DNA of 64,000 bases from JBBQYD01 sp942493075 (GTDB taxonomy: Bacteria > Verrucomicrobiota > Verrucomicrobiia > Limisphaerales > UBA8199), in NCBI GenBank assembly GCA_942493075.1, contig OW818681.1, forward strand, positions 6,324,001 to 6,388,000, given 5' to 3'. The position numbers and the translations under genes are program-made. The notes beneath the pieces were generated by a model. That model was not told the origin of the DNA. It ran no database searches and saw nothing but the letters and a program-made list of their open reading frames with translations. Of this stretch, positions 40,490 through 50,227 are shown piece by piece (the stretch's first letter is position 1; every line of letters begins with the position of its first letter).

Positions 40490-40764
40490 GTCTGTATCCC
40501 TTTACTATCCAGTTAGTTCCTTAGGCCGGTTCGGCGCCGACCCTCCGTCTGCCTTTGTCGCGGTCCTGTCTTCGGCCTGATTCTGTTCAGGCCCTATTCC
40601 CGTCTTCACCTTTCTTCCTCATCCGTTTCCGATTGTGTCCTCCTGTCAAAACCCGAAGTCGCAAAACCTAAAGAACTTAACGCGAACCCTCAATGACACT
40701 GTGGAAGGCTTCTGGTATGGTTATGTTGAATCAGCAACCCCTAACCAAAGCGAAAGTTCCACAC

Positions 40765-43578
40765 ATGAATGCGTATCGCACGCTACCATCAAATCGCGCC
40801 GAGTCGATCGGGCGCCCCATTGCCAGTCACCATCGATTCCATCACGTCCTGGGAATCAGCCTGTGCGCCGCCGCTCTTTCATGCGCGACCGATGCCCGAG
40901 CTACGCTGGCGGACTATCAAACCGCCGTCACAAACACCCCCAGCATCATCTCGTATTACACTTTTGAGCAGAACACCGCGGCTGATGCCTGGAGTACCAA
41001 CAACGGCACGCTGGCAGGCACGACTGCCTTCGCCACAGGAACGGCTGGCGCTGGCAAAGCACTCCTGCTTGAAGGCACAGGGCGCGTCAACCTGGGTGTG
41101 GTAACGGATTTCTATTTCGAGGACACCACCGGCTCAGTCGAGGCCTGGGTGCAGGCCGGGAACCTGGCTGGCGCCAACGCTTTGATCTTTGGGAACCGTG
41201 ACGGTGCTACTCGGTATAGCATTCATATGAATGCGGACAAGGGGGGTATCGGCATGTGGAATGGCGCCGCCTATTATCCGACGATCCCGATCCCGAGCGC
41301 TGGCACGACCTGGCATCACCTCGTGGCGGTCTTTGAATACGGCGATCTGCGGGTGTATTGGGATGGCGCCCTGGCCGGTTCGGTGACGCGGCCTCTCGGC
41401 TTTACTGATCCAATCCGATCCACTCAACTCGGCTCCGCCTCCCCCAACGCGATGAGCGAAGGATGGGTGGGTATGCTGGATGAAGTGGCATTCTATGCCG
41501 ATGCCCTCACCGTGGAAACAATCCAGGCGCATTACCAGGCATTGTTCGCAGGTTCACCACCACAGATTTTGGCACAACCCAAGAGCGGAACGTTCTTACC
41601 TGGCGTGCCCTTAACTCTGCGCGTCAATGCCACGGGCCCAAACCTGGCTTATCAATGGTTTAAAGGTGCCGCTGCCCTGACGGGTAAAACAGATGCTACT
41701 CTCTCCTTCCCCAGCCTTTCAGCCGCAGATGCCGGCACCTATTCGGTAACCGTCACGAACCTGGCGGGAGTGGTGCCCAGCGCACAGGCCATTTTAGCTA
41801 TTGACGACCAGGTTCCGGCAGCGCTCGCGCGGTATCAAAGCGCCGTTTCAAACGAGACCAGCCTCATTTCCTATTACACATTCGATCGTCTGGCACCGGA
41901 CGATGTGTTCGGGGCTAACGAAGGAACCTTGGCAGGCACCGCTGGCTGGGATGGCGGTATCGGCGGCGGGGCTGGACAAGGCCTCCTGCTGGATGGTGTA
42001 GGGCATGTGAGTTTGGGATCGGTAGCCGCCTTCGATTTTCCGACTGGCGGAACAGTTGAAGGCTGGGTGCGAGCCGATTGGGCGGAGCGCACCGGCCATC
42101 CCGTCATGTTCGCCAATCGCGACGGGGGGCCAACCGTATGGAGCTTGCATATGGCAGCCGACAAGAAATGGCTCACGATGTACAATGGCGCTGTCAGCCT
42201 CGATTACGCAATTCCCGGGGCGGGCGCCGGCACGAACTGGCATCACGTGGCCGCTGTGTTTGATACCGAAAACATCACATACTACTGGGATGGGGTGGCT
42301 ATCGGAACGAATGCCGGCACTTTGGGTGCTGGCCCCGCCAGCGTCCAACTCGGTTCCTCAGGTTCGTTTACCACGGCTGAGGGTTGGGCCGGCATGCTCG
42401 ACGAAGTGGCGTTCTATTCCGCACCTCTGCCCGGCACTGCGATACAGGCCCATTACAATGCCTATTTCCAAGGTGATCCTCCGATCATCACTGCCCAACC
42501 GGTCGGTGGCTATTTTCTGACCGGTCGTGGCCATACATTGGCCGTATCAGCCAGCGGCGCCGAGCTCCAGTACCAGTGGTATAAGGACGGTCTCCCTATC
42601 CCCAATGCTACGAATTCGACCTTGAACTCGGGCAATCTGACATCCGCCCATTCCGGCGATTACTATGCAACCATCACCAATCCCGGCGGCAGCACAAACA
42701 GTGCGGCGGCTACCATTCAGGTAGGGAGTGACATGACGAGCTATCAGGCCGCTGTAAGGGCGGAAGCCAACCTGCTCTCTTATTACACTTTCGACGCCGG
42801 TGACGCGGCTGACGACAAAGACGCACACCCCGGAGCGATTGTGAACCTGGTGACCTTTGATGCAGGTCCAGGTGGAGTCACCAACCAATCCATGCTCCTC
42901 GATGGCACGGGTCACATCGATCTCGGGCAAGTAGCCGCGTTCGATTTTGTCGGTGGCGGAACCGTTGAAGGCTGGATACGACCGAACTGGAGCACCGTTC
43001 CTGGGTATGATCCCTGCATGTTCGCTGACCGCAATGGCGGGAGCGTCTGGAGCGTCCACATGGAACGCTGGAAGAACCTGATCGGCAACTGGAATGGAGA
43101 CCGTTTTCAGACCTTGGCAATCTCCGGGGCTAACGGGTGGCATCATTACGCCATAACCTTTGCGGGTGGAAAAGTGAATATGTACTGGGATGGGCTGCCT
43201 CTCGGCATGCTGGTTCAGGACATCAGCTACAGCTCCGCGCGCACCACGCAACTTGGATCAACCACCCCTGAGGCCACAACCGACGGCTGGATGGGCAATC
43301 TGGACGAGGTAGCCTTCTACAGTGGCGCACTGTCAGCCCAGACCGTATGGAGCCATTATCTGGCCATGGTAGCTCCGCAAGCACCTGCTCCAACGCTGGG
43401 ATTCAGTCTGACTGGCAAGCAATTGACACTCTCCTGGCCGGCCGAAGCCAGCGGGTTCACGCTGAAATGGGCCGCCGATCTCACTGCGGGTTCCTGGACT
43501 GCGGTGGATGGTGTGGTTAACAACCAGGTAACGGTGGATGTTTCGAGCGGCAGTAAGTTTTACCGTCTGGTTAAATGA
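40765..43578 (+). CDS. Large secreted LamG/Ig-repeat protein
   Basis: 937 residues from ATG 40765 (MNAYRTLPSNRAESIG); an in-frame ATG at 40693 is possible. The signal peptide ends at 'CATDARAT'. Three units follow, each a LamG-like concanavalin A lectin domain ('ISYYTF...', 'GTVEGWVRA', 'NWHHVAAVFD', 'YYWDG', 'LDEVAFY'). The first two are followed by an Ig-like domain ('PPQILAQPKSGTFLPG', 'YQWFKGAAALTGKTDATLSF'). The C-terminal ~60 residues form the short domain ending 'SGSKFYRLVK', related to the ends of the proteins at 1 and 53685. Probably carbohydrate- or surface-binding and exported. The 3' end overlaps the next gene by 4 nt. The 275-bp gap before it (40490-40764) shows no gene. Confidence 0.85.
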   Translation: MNAYRTLPSNRAESIGRPIASHHRFHHVLGISLCAAALSCATDARATLADYQTAVTNTPSIISYYTFEQNTAADAWSTNNGTLAGTTAFATGTAGAGKALLLEGTGRVNLGVVTDFYFEDTTGSVEAWVQAGNLAGANALIFGNRDGATRYSIHMNADKGGIGMWNGAAYYPTIPIPSAGTTWHHLVAVFEYGDLRVYWDGALAGSVTRPLGFTDPIRSTQLGSASPNAMSEGWVGMLDEVAFYADALTVETIQAHYQALFAGSPPQILAQPKSGTFLPGVPLTLRVNATGPNLAYQWFKGAAALTGKTDATLSFPSLSAADAGTYSVTVTNLAGVVPSAQAILAIDDQVPAALARYQSAVSNETSLISYYTFDRLAPDDVFGANEGTLAGTAGWDGGIGGGAGQGLLLDGVGHVSLGSVAAFDFPTGGTVEGWVRADWAERTGHPVMFANRDGGPTVWSLHMAADKKWLTMYNGAVSLDYAIPGAGAGTNWHHVAAVFDTENITYYWDGVAIGTNAGTLGAGPASVQLGSSGSFTTAEGWAGMLDEVAFYSAPLPGTAIQAHYNAYFQGDPPIITAQPVGGYFLTGRGHTLAVSASGAELQYQWYKDGLPIPNATNSTLNSGNLTSAHSGDYYATITNPGGSTNSAAATIQVGSDMTSYQAAVRAEANLLSYYTFDAGDAADDKDAHPGAIVNLVTFDAGPGGVTNQSMLLDGTGHIDLGQVAAFDFVGGGTVEGWIRPNWSTVPGYDPCMFADRNGGSVWSVHMERWKNLIGNWNGDRFQTLAISGANGWHHYAITFAGGKVNMYWDGLPLGMLVQDISYSSARTTQLGSTTPEATTDGWMGNLDEVAFYSGALSAQTVWSHYLAMVAPQAPAPTLGFSLTGKQLTLSWPAEASGFTLKWAADLTAGSWTAVDGVVNNQVTVDVSSGSKFYRLVK

Positions 43579-44399
43579 AGATCTGTTCTGGAATCGTACT
43601 GTGTCCGCGGGCGGGAGGATTCTCCCGCCGCGGCTTCACGTTGATTGAGTTGCTCGTGGTTATCGCCATCATCGCCATTCTGGCCAGCATGCTGCTCCCG
43701 GCTCTGTCTCGCGCCAAAGAAAAGGCGCACCGCATTTCATGCATCAATAACATGAAGCAGATGGCGCTGTTCATGCAGTTCTATACGGACGAAAATCGAG
43801 ACGTCTTCCCGGCACACCGCAACCAAAACGAGAACGACAATGGCGGCACCGCCATCACCAACTGGTGGGGCACGACCATTATCGGTTATGCAAGGAACCA
43901 ATCCAACCTGTTCCGCTGTCCGGCCATCAAAGGACGCCGCCTGGACAATGGGGTTGCTTGGAATTGGTCCTTTGACCCGCACAAGGTGGGCTATGGCATC
44001 AACAGTTTCTTTATCGCCATGTGGCCATACCCGGGAGGCAGCGTTACTATTGGCAATGTCACCTTCTCCTCCAAGCCCTGGCTGAAACGCACCCAGGTGA
44101 TCAGCCCCGTCGATAACCTCATCATCGGAGACAGCATGCCCAAGACCGATGGGCTCTGGAGCTCCAGCATGTGGTGGCCAAACGCCTGCATGGATAAGTC
44201 GCGCAGCGCCAGCCAGGGATTCGAAGGAATCGATAAAGCACGCCACCGCGACATGGGCGGCGTCGTCTTTGTCGATGGCCACGCCGAAGCCCGAAAGGAC
44301 GGAAAAATCAACCCTCCGGTTGATCCCGGCACCGGCGACCCCAAAGGCTTCATCAACTCACGTCACTGGGATCCCCTTAAACGAGGCGGAGATCGGTAG
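43575..44399 (+). CDS. Prepilin-like protein with C-terminal DGH box (PVC type)
   Basis: 274 residues. The prepilin cleavage motif is 'FSRRGFTLIELLVVIAIIAI' (Gly-1, Phe+1, Glu+5), then 'LPALSRAKEKAHRISCINNMKQM', a conserved PVC-superphylum extension. The domain ends with 'HRDMGGVVFVDGHAEARKDG', the H-x9-DG box of the DUF1559-type family abundant in Planctomycetes and Verrucomicrobia. Function is unknown; such proteins are thought to be processed and assembled like pseudopilins. It is translationally coupled to the LamG protein by an ATGA overlap, so the two are probably made together. Confidence 0.85.
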   Translation: MKICSGIVLCPRAGGFSRRGFTLIELLVVIAIIAILASMLLPALSRAKEKAHRISCINNMKQMALFMQFYTDENRDVFPAHRNQNENDNGGTAITNWWGTTIIGYARNQSNLFRCPAIKGRRLDNGVAWNWSFDPHKVGYGINSFFIAMWPYPGGSVTIGNVTFSSKPWLKRTQVISPVDNLIIGDSMPKTDGLWSSSMWWPNACMDKSRSASQGFEGIDKARHRDMGGVVFVDGHAEARKDGKINPPVDPGTGDPKGFINSRHWDPLKRGGDR

Positions 44400-44413
44400 A
44401 CACCCCTGGAAGC

Positions 44414-44451
44414 AAAAAGCTGAAGGCGGTTAAGACCACCTTCAGCTTTTG
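44414..44451. terminator. Bidirectional rho-independent terminator
   Basis: The stem AAAAGCTGAAGG-C-GG pairs with CC-A-CCTTCAGCTTTT around a 6-nt loop, with a T-run on the plus side and the complementary A-run on the other. It sits 15 bp after the prepilin-like gene and 37 bp before the end of the convergent oxidoreductase gene, so it can serve both. Confidence 0.8.
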
Positions 44452-44487
44452 AGAAACGGACCTATCCGAACAGATCCAAACTGACCA

Positions 44488-45531
44488 CTAAAGCTTCACT
44501 ACTTCACCCGTCTTGATGGATTTCTCCTCGGCTTCGCAGATCTCCAATGCCGAAAACCCATCGCGGGCTGTTACTGTCTCGGGCTTCCTGCCGTTCAACG
44601 CGCACTCAACCACATAACGAACTTCTTCGTTATAGCCATCGCTTTCAGTCGGAACGAAGCGCGGCTCTTTGCCCTCTTCGGACACCTGGAGAGCATTGGC
44701 ACCACGGCTCAGATCGAAATCTATTGTGGCCTGCTCGCAGTAAATCGTGTAAGCCATGTTAAACCCCTTCTTGAGGAGCCAGTTGCCCTCAGCATGCACT
44801 GCCGGGCCTTGTGGGTAATTGTAATGCGTCACGACGTGGTCCACTGGGCCGTTAGGGCGCAGGGCACCGGTCGAGTAAACGCTGGCGGGACGTCCGAATA
44901 GGAACTGGATGAAATCCGTGTCGTGGATGTGCAAATCGAACAGGGCGCCGCCGAGATCGCTGCCTGCGGTGTAAGTACCTTGCTTGCTCCAAGCCGGCAT
45001 CTCTGAGACGCGCCGGAACCGCGCCGCACGCACCACGCCGTAGGTCTGCTTGCTGACTACTTCCTTGAGCCAGCTCCAGCCGGGCCAAAAACGCATGCAC
45101 ATCGCGGGCATCAAGAAGCCGGTGGAATCTTTCGCCACATCCAGGATGCGCTTCGCCTCGGCGGAAGTCCGCGCCATCGGTTTCTCACAGAAGACGTGCT
45201 TGCCGGATTTGAGCACAGCGATCGCCTGCTCAGCGTGCATCGGGGTGGGCGTGCAGAGATCCACCAACTCGATCTCCGGATCAGCCAGCACTTCTTCCAG
45301 CTTTCGGTAAACCTTTACCTGCGGACCCAGATCAATGTCATCGGACTTCTTGATGTTGCCTGCCACGCCCTGCAAAACGCCGTTCACCGGAAGCCGCACG
45401 GCATCGCAAACTGCCGCGATTCGAGCCGCAGGCGCTTGGAGATACGCGCGCAGATGCGTGACGCCCATAAAACCTAGGCCTACCACTGCGACGTTTACTT
45501 TCTTTTCGGACTGGGATTTTGGATTTGCCAT
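44488..45531 (-). CDS. Gfo/Idh/MocA-family oxidoreductase
   Basis: 347 residues from ATG 45531 (MANPKSQSEKKVNVAVVGLG). The Rossmann nucleotide motif is 'VVGLGFMGVTHLRAYL', followed by the family's 'ELVDLCTPTPMHAEQAIAVL' and the EKP motif 'KHVFCEKPMARTSAEAK'. The C-terminal alpha/beta domain contains 'GGALFDLHIHDTDFIQFLFG', with the His expected near the active site. An NAD(P)-dependent dehydrogenase acting on a sugar or cyclitol; substrate unknown. It follows an isomerase-like gene by 13 bp, suggesting a sugar-modifying pair. Confidence 0.9.
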   Translation of the reverse strand: MANPKSQSEKKVNVAVVGLGFMGVTHLRAYLQAPAARIAAVCDAVRLPVNGVLQGVAGNIKKSDDIDLGPQVKVYRKLEEVLADPEIELVDLCTPTPMHAEQAIAVLKSGKHVFCEKPMARTSAEAKRILDVAKDSTGFLMPAMCMRFWPGWSWLKEVVSKQTYGVVRAARFRRVSEMPAWSKQGTYTAGSDLGGALFDLHIHDTDFIQFLFGRPASVYSTGALRPNGPVDHVVTHYNYPQGPAVHAEGNWLLKKGFNMAYTIYCEQATIDFDLSRGANALQVSEEGKEPRFVPTESDGYNEEVRYVVECALNGRKPETVTARDGFSALEICEAEEKSIKTGEVVKL

Positions 45532-45544
45532 AAAAAACGTTGTT

Positions 45545-46393
45545 CTAAGCAAGGACACATCCGTTGACGCAACGGCGCACCATCTCGCGAGCCGTTTTGA
45601 TATCCTCCACCCGCTGGGTTCCAGCTTCCCGCTCGATCGCCCAATCGCCCTTAAAGCCAATTCCGTCGAGCGTGGTAAAGAACGCGTTCCAATTAACCTC
45701 GCCGGTGCCGGCGGGCACTTCCGAACCCCAGGTGCCTGGGACCTTTGTAGAGGCAGCATCCTTGATGTGGACGTTCCTGACCCACCGTGACAATGTTTTT
45801 AGCGCGGCGATTGGATCGCCCTTCCCGTATAAAATCATGTTTGCCGGGTCGAAATTGACTCCCACGTTAGGCAAAGCCAGCGTTTCAAGGAACTGGCGTA
45901 ACGCTGAGGCCGTCTCCTGCCCGGTTTCCAGGCACAGATACAGCCCGCGCTCCTGGCACACTCCCGCGACCTTGCGCAAGCGCTGCTCGAGTTTTGCATA
46001 AGCGGGGTCGCTTTTTTCGTGCGGCAGAAATCCAGCATGGAACGTGATGAACTTGATACCCAACTGCCGTGCGATATCCGCCCCGGCCTGAATGTTGCGA
46101 AAGTTCGTCTCCCACGTGGCATCCGGCGCGATTCCGCCGGTCATTCGGATGCTTTCCAGCGTGGAATAATCCTCCCCGGCGCATCCAAACATCCCGCTGA
46201 CTATTTTAACACCCGCGCGCGCAAACTGGGCGGCAGTGTCGCCCCAAACGGCGGGGTTATCACGCAGTGGATCGAGTGCTAGCTGCACTCGTCTTATGCC
46301 GATGGCTGAAAGCTTCCCCAGCAGGTCGGCCGGACTCTCCGGCTGCAATGACCAACTGCAGACAGCCAATCGCTCTGTCCATTGTTCGTTCAT
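45545..46393 (-). CDS. Sugar phosphate isomerase/epimerase-like TIM-barrel protein
   Basis: 282 residues of the AP-endonuclease 2/xylose isomerase-like barrel: 'AVCSWSLQPESPADLLGKL', 'FITFHAGFLPHE', 'GLYLCLETGQETASALRQF', 'VGVNFDPANMILYGKGDPI', 'RNVHIKDAAST', 'GDWAIEREAG'. Glu and Asp/His metal ligands expected for the family are present (E in CLETG, D in NFDPAN, H in VHIKD, E in IERE). It probably isomerises or epimerises a sugar acid for the adjacent oxidoreductase. Start ATG 46393; no signal peptide, so cytoplasmic. Confidence 0.88.
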   Translation of the reverse strand: MNEQWTERLAVCSWSLQPESPADLLGKLSAIGIRRVQLALDPLRDNPAVWGDTAAQFARAGVKIVSGMFGCAGEDYSTLESIRMTGGIAPDATWETNFRNIQAGADIARQLGIKFITFHAGFLPHEKSDPAYAKLEQRLRKVAGVCQERGLYLCLETGQETASALRQFLETLALPNVGVNFDPANMILYGKGDPIAALKTLSRWVRNVHIKDAASTKVPGTWGSEVPAGTGEVNWNAFFTTLDGIGFKGDWAIEREAGTQRVEDIKTAREMVRRCVNGCVLA

Positions 46394-46437
46394 AATTTAA
46401 GTCAATAATCCTGGGGTCGCGTCCGGTGGCACATGCT

Positions 46438-47808
46438 TCATTTTGAACCGGCCTTAAACTGGGCGGGGAGCAACTTGCGCGTCCCGCCAATTATCCGATC
46501 CTCCAGCCCCGGTGCGAACCGGGTCGGACGATCATAGTAAATCATGGCAAATCCACCTTCATACCCACCCTCCGCAAGCACACGCTCGGACGGGATGTAA
46601 CATGGAACGTCGTTAGCATAGGCATTAACCCATAACCGCCGAGCGTCAAGTTCCCTTTTGAGCCGCAACGAATAATCCGACACCACTTCCCCTGGCAAAA
46701 ACACGAAAGCAAGGTCTTCCCCCAGCACCCAGGTCTGTAGGTAATAGTCCAAAGTCTTGGGCAAATCCTGCCCGGCATCGAGTCGCGCTAATTGGAGACG
46801 CGCATGGGCTGCCACGAATTTGCTTGTCTCGTTCGTCACTTCTGTCAGCCGCTTTTGATACTCAGCGCGGCTCGGTAACTTGTCATAGTCCAATTCGATC
46901 GTCCGCCCTCGGCACACCAGTTTACCACCCACAGGTTCTCCACCGGTCCGCCAGGCAGTCATTACATTCGTTACCAGATTGTGCGCATGCGCCCGGGCCA
47001 AGTCTTCTCCAGGACGTGGACTCGGGTTGGAGTCGCCCCCGCACCCAATGGTGATCAGCGCCACGGCGCCCGGATGCTCGGTCTCCAACTCGCTCATCGC
47101 GAACCCTGCCCAGTCTCCGCAAACCACGTTGTAAGCGGCGGTCATGGTAGTGCAATGGCAGGCATAAGATGCCCACACTGCCCGGACTTTACCCTCGGTA
47201 TCGGTTACGAACAAAACCGGCAGATCATGGTCCACAGGACCTGGGGGTTTCCTGCGGTTTGCCGCGAAATCTGCCCGAGTCGGAGCGTAGGTGAGCTGTC
47301 CGGGCTTCAGATCTTTAACTGCCTGTAGGGCAGCCTTTTCCATCGCATCCACTAGTTCGCGAGTGTAGCAATCCACGCGCTGCTGCTGCTCCGAGGGCAA
47401 TGCCCCGGCGAACAGGTTGGAGAGGTACCCAGAAAGGCATGGTGCTGAGTGCGTATGGGTGGAGCAGACCGAAAACCGCTCGGGCTTGAGCTTGATCTTT
47501 TGCTTGAGCCGTTTGGCAACCTCTTCGCGCAGGTGAGTGGGCACACCGCAGTTCTCGACGCTCAACAGGATAGCGGGGGATTCTTTAGGACCGCTGAGGG
47601 CCAAAGCGCGGACATATATGTGAGCCAGGACCCCGGTGGATTCGGTGCTGCGAGCTGCGTAGCCACTGAGCCGAATGGGGTACGAAGGAGTAACATCGAC
47701 GCGAGCAACACCGACCAACCGCGCGGGAACGCGCGGGGCGGCGGCAAGCGGCAGTGCTGCGCAAAGGCAAGCGCAGGCGGCCAAGAGTAGAGGCCAACGG
47801 CTACACAT
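46438..47808 (-). CDS. Secreted neutral/alkaline ceramidase-like protein
   Basis: 456 residues with a signal peptide ('LLLAACACLCAALPLAAAP'). The core of the neutral/alkaline non-lysosomal ceramidase N-terminal domain follows: 'GVARVDVTPSYPIRLSGYA', 'CSTHTHSAPCLSGY' (zinc His pair), 'VWASYACHCTTMTAAYNVVCGDWAGF' and 'ITIGCGGDSNPSPR' (the GCxGDxNP active-site motif). It is shorter than classical ceramidases (~650-750 aa) and lacks the C-terminal domain, as in many PVC homologues of uncertain substrate. The end is 44 bp upstream of the isomerase start, same strand, so probably cotranscribed. Confidence 0.85.
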   Translation of the reverse strand: MCSRWPLLLAACACLCAALPLAAAPRVPARLVGVARVDVTPSYPIRLSGYAARSTESTGVLAHIYVRALALSGPKESPAILLSVENCGVPTHLREEVAKRLKQKIKLKPERFSVCSTHTHSAPCLSGYLSNLFAGALPSEQQQRVDCYTRELVDAMEKAALQAVKDLKPGQLTYAPTRADFAANRRKPPGPVDHDLPVLFVTDTEGKVRAVWASYACHCTTMTAAYNVVCGDWAGFAMSELETEHPGAVALITIGCGGDSNPSPRPGEDLARAHAHNLVTNVMTAWRTGGEPVGGKLVCRGRTIELDYDKLPSRAEYQKRLTEVTNETSKFVAAHARLQLARLDAGQDLPKTLDYYLQTWVLGEDLAFVFLPGEVVSDYSLRLKRELDARRLWVNAYANDVPCYIPSERVLAEGGYEGGFAMIYYDRPTRFAPGLEDRIIGGTRKLLPAQFKAGSK

Positions 47809-47973
47809 CGGTGGACATTCTAAAGAAAGAGAAGGAGAAGCAAAAGTATAAATTTTAGGTGACGGCAGCCCCAGTTTTCCTCAAAAAATCCCGACCGGGT
47901 AGAATCTCGCCGGAATCGGCGATTATAGATATGCACGTGGCATCGATGATCCCTTGAAGTTCAGGGGTGTTTG

Positions 47974-50226
47974 TTAAGGCACCCGCTTCTCCAAAGCATC
48001 ACCTTTGCTCAGTGCGGCGAGACAGGCCCGCGTGTTCGATCGGAGCGCCTCCCGGTCTGCCGGCGTGATTCCCGCTGGGTCAAACCGGTACCGGTAATGT
48101 AACTGGAGCGCGGCGGTCAAAGGTTCTCGGATCATTATCAATTCCGGCGAGGCTATACAGCGCTGTAGCCAGGCTTGATACGTTTCCCCAGGGGATCGAG
48201 GAACAGCACGGCGCGCCAGCGGCTTTTCCAGCGAATAAAACTCCGAGTCCATGCCCGGCCAATCGGTCCGCATCGCAAAGGAGCCAGCCGGTTTTGCCTG
48301 CCGTTTTCGTCGCCGGAACACGACTTGAATAAAGAAGATGACCAGGATTGGCAGCGCGCCAAGGAGCAAATACTTTCTCAGATTCGTCTGGCCCCACCGC
48401 ACCTTGGAGAACTGGAACATGGCTTCCTGCCACCAATCTTTCAGGGATTGAAAGACGGAAGCCCGCGCCATCTCGGTAGGAACCCAAATCGCTGGAGTTG
48501 TATCGAAATCCTGCCACAACTGCTTCTCCTCATTCCACACCAGGCACCAGGCATGGGCATCCCGCTGGCGCACCAGGTACTTATTCTCGCGTGTCTTCTC
48601 ATGCACCGCGTAGCCCACAGCATAGCGCGCAGGAATCTCCAGGCGGCGCAGCAACAGCACTGTGGCTGTGGCAAAATACTCGCAATGACCCGATCTGGTC
48701 TTGAGCAGGAACCGCGTGGTCGGCGACTCCGAACGGCGGGACCAGCCTTCTGACTGCCACATTGAATAGGTGAATTTCTCGTTGAAGAATTTGGACAGCT
48801 CGCGCAACACCACCTGTCGGGTTTTGCCTTTCAAATCCAGTTCTTTGATGACCTGGTCCAACGCCTCCTGTTCAGACTGCGGCACATGAGTATCCTCCGG
48901 AGCCTGTGCAGGCGAATCGATGGTCGAACCCGGCCCAAACAGGGCGTCGAACACAACCACCCGGGGTCCTTCAGCACGGACTGCCCCCAGATGATTCTTT
49001 TGCACGGTGAACGCAGAGAGCTTCTCCAGGCGCCCGCAACCCGTCGGCAATGGGAGCAACGCAAATCCGCCGGGGAGATAGCATCCCAGGTTCACCCCGG
49101 CTGGTGTCGCTTTGCCAGGGGCCAGCACCCAGACGTTTCGATTAGTCTCCTCAGCAATGTTTTCAAAGACATTGGTTAACCCCGGCGGTCGGAATCCTCG
49201 GCCACGGAACGGGCGCTCTCCGTCCTCACGGGGTCCACGGGGAAAGTCACCGGGCGGACGCTCCAAAGGCGGGCGCTCTCCCTCGGGTTCGCCATCTTCC
49301 AGTTCGCGGTATCCGCGCACGGCCCCTGAGAACCATGTATGGGTTCTGAACGAGCGATAGCTCGCCTCACGCAGGTAAGGCGGTGCAGGGGTTCCGGGGT
49401 GTGTCTCGAGCCGCACAGCAATGCTGGCAGAAGTTTTGATCCGCCCGATCCTGCCGAGCGAGGTCCGCCCGCGGTTGGGATCCATGGCAGACCCCGTGGA
49501 GCGCAGGAGCCACTGTGGGTTGAGGTTCTCGACATACCTCTGCAAGAAGCTCACGCTACGCTGGCCGCCGTAGCCAACCGCCAGGGCTATCACCAGCGTG
49601 GCGGCCCAGGCCGCGGGGTGAAATCGTGGTGAACGCACACTCCAAAGAGCCCAGCCAATCAGCACGCACAATCCCCAGAAGTACGTCGAATTCTCTGCCT
49701 GGTGGATCGTTGCCGAAAACAAACAAAGCGCGAAGTAAAAGAACCCCACATCATGCACGCGCCTCGGACCGGAACGCCCCTGCCGGACGGCACGTTTCCA
49801 CCGAATACCCATGATCAACGAAATGGTCTCCAACGGGACACCCTGACGGGAGCTGTAAACCTGGGCCGCGATGAACAGGAAAAAGATCATCGGCTGCCAG
49901 CGAATCAATGAAGCGGCCGTGCGCGCGCTGGCGGCACCCGCCTCGCGCGTGGTGTTTGGATTTGGGTTCTGGAATAACCCACGGAAATCGCTCGGACCTT
50001 CGTTTGCCGTAAAGGCATACAAAGCGCAGGCGAGGAACATCACCGCGCAAAGAGTCCAGATGCGGCCGAAGTCTTCATCGGTTATCTCCCAGCGCACCTT
50101 GGTAAACCGTGCCGCCTCGAGCACCAGCGCCATGACAGCAGCCACCGGGAGCAGCTCCGATTGCCAGCCCCAGAACAGGAGCGTGACACCCAGCAGGAAC
50201 GGCGGTGGTTTCAGGTTATGCGGCAT
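47974..50226 (-). CDS. TgpA-like membrane transglutaminase
   Basis: 750 residues. The N-terminal region has several TM helices ('FLLGVTLLFWGW', 'WTLCAVMFLACALYAF', 'FYFALCLFSATIHQA', 'AWAATLVIALAVGYGG'). A large extracytoplasmic domain with a Pro/Arg/Gly-rich stretch (~305-350) follows. The transglutaminase-like core has the triad Cys in 'RSGHCEYFATATVLLLRR', His in 'RDAHAWCLVW' and Asp in 'WQDFDTTPAIW'. A last TM ('LLLGALPILVIFFIQVVF') and a cytoplasmic DUF4129-like tail ('YQAWLQRCI') complete the TgpA/DUF3488 arrangement. It is in an operon with DUF58 (1 bp gap) and moxR. Confidence 0.9.
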   Translation of the reverse strand: MPHNLKPPPFLLGVTLLFWGWQSELLPVAAVMALVLEAARFTKVRWEITDEDFGRIWTLCAVMFLACALYAFTANEGPSDFRGLFQNPNPNTTREAGAASARTAASLIRWQPMIFFLFIAAQVYSSRQGVPLETISLIMGIRWKRAVRQGRSGPRRVHDVGFFYFALCLFSATIHQAENSTYFWGLCVLIGWALWSVRSPRFHPAAWAATLVIALAVGYGGQRSVSFLQRYVENLNPQWLLRSTGSAMDPNRGRTSLGRIGRIKTSASIAVRLETHPGTPAPPYLREASYRSFRTHTWFSGAVRGYRELEDGEPEGERPPLERPPGDFPRGPREDGERPFRGRGFRPPGLTNVFENIAEETNRNVWVLAPGKATPAGVNLGCYLPGGFALLPLPTGCGRLEKLSAFTVQKNHLGAVRAEGPRVVVFDALFGPGSTIDSPAQAPEDTHVPQSEQEALDQVIKELDLKGKTRQVVLRELSKFFNEKFTYSMWQSEGWSRRSESPTTRFLLKTRSGHCEYFATATVLLLRRLEIPARYAVGYAVHEKTRENKYLVRQRDAHAWCLVWNEEKQLWQDFDTTPAIWVPTEMARASVFQSLKDWWQEAMFQFSKVRWGQTNLRKYLLLGALPILVIFFIQVVFRRRKRQAKPAGSFAMRTDWPGMDSEFYSLEKPLARRAVPRSPGETYQAWLQRCIASPELIMIREPLTAALQLHYRYRFDPAGITPADREALRSNTRACLAALSKGDALEKRVP

Positions 50227-50227
50227 A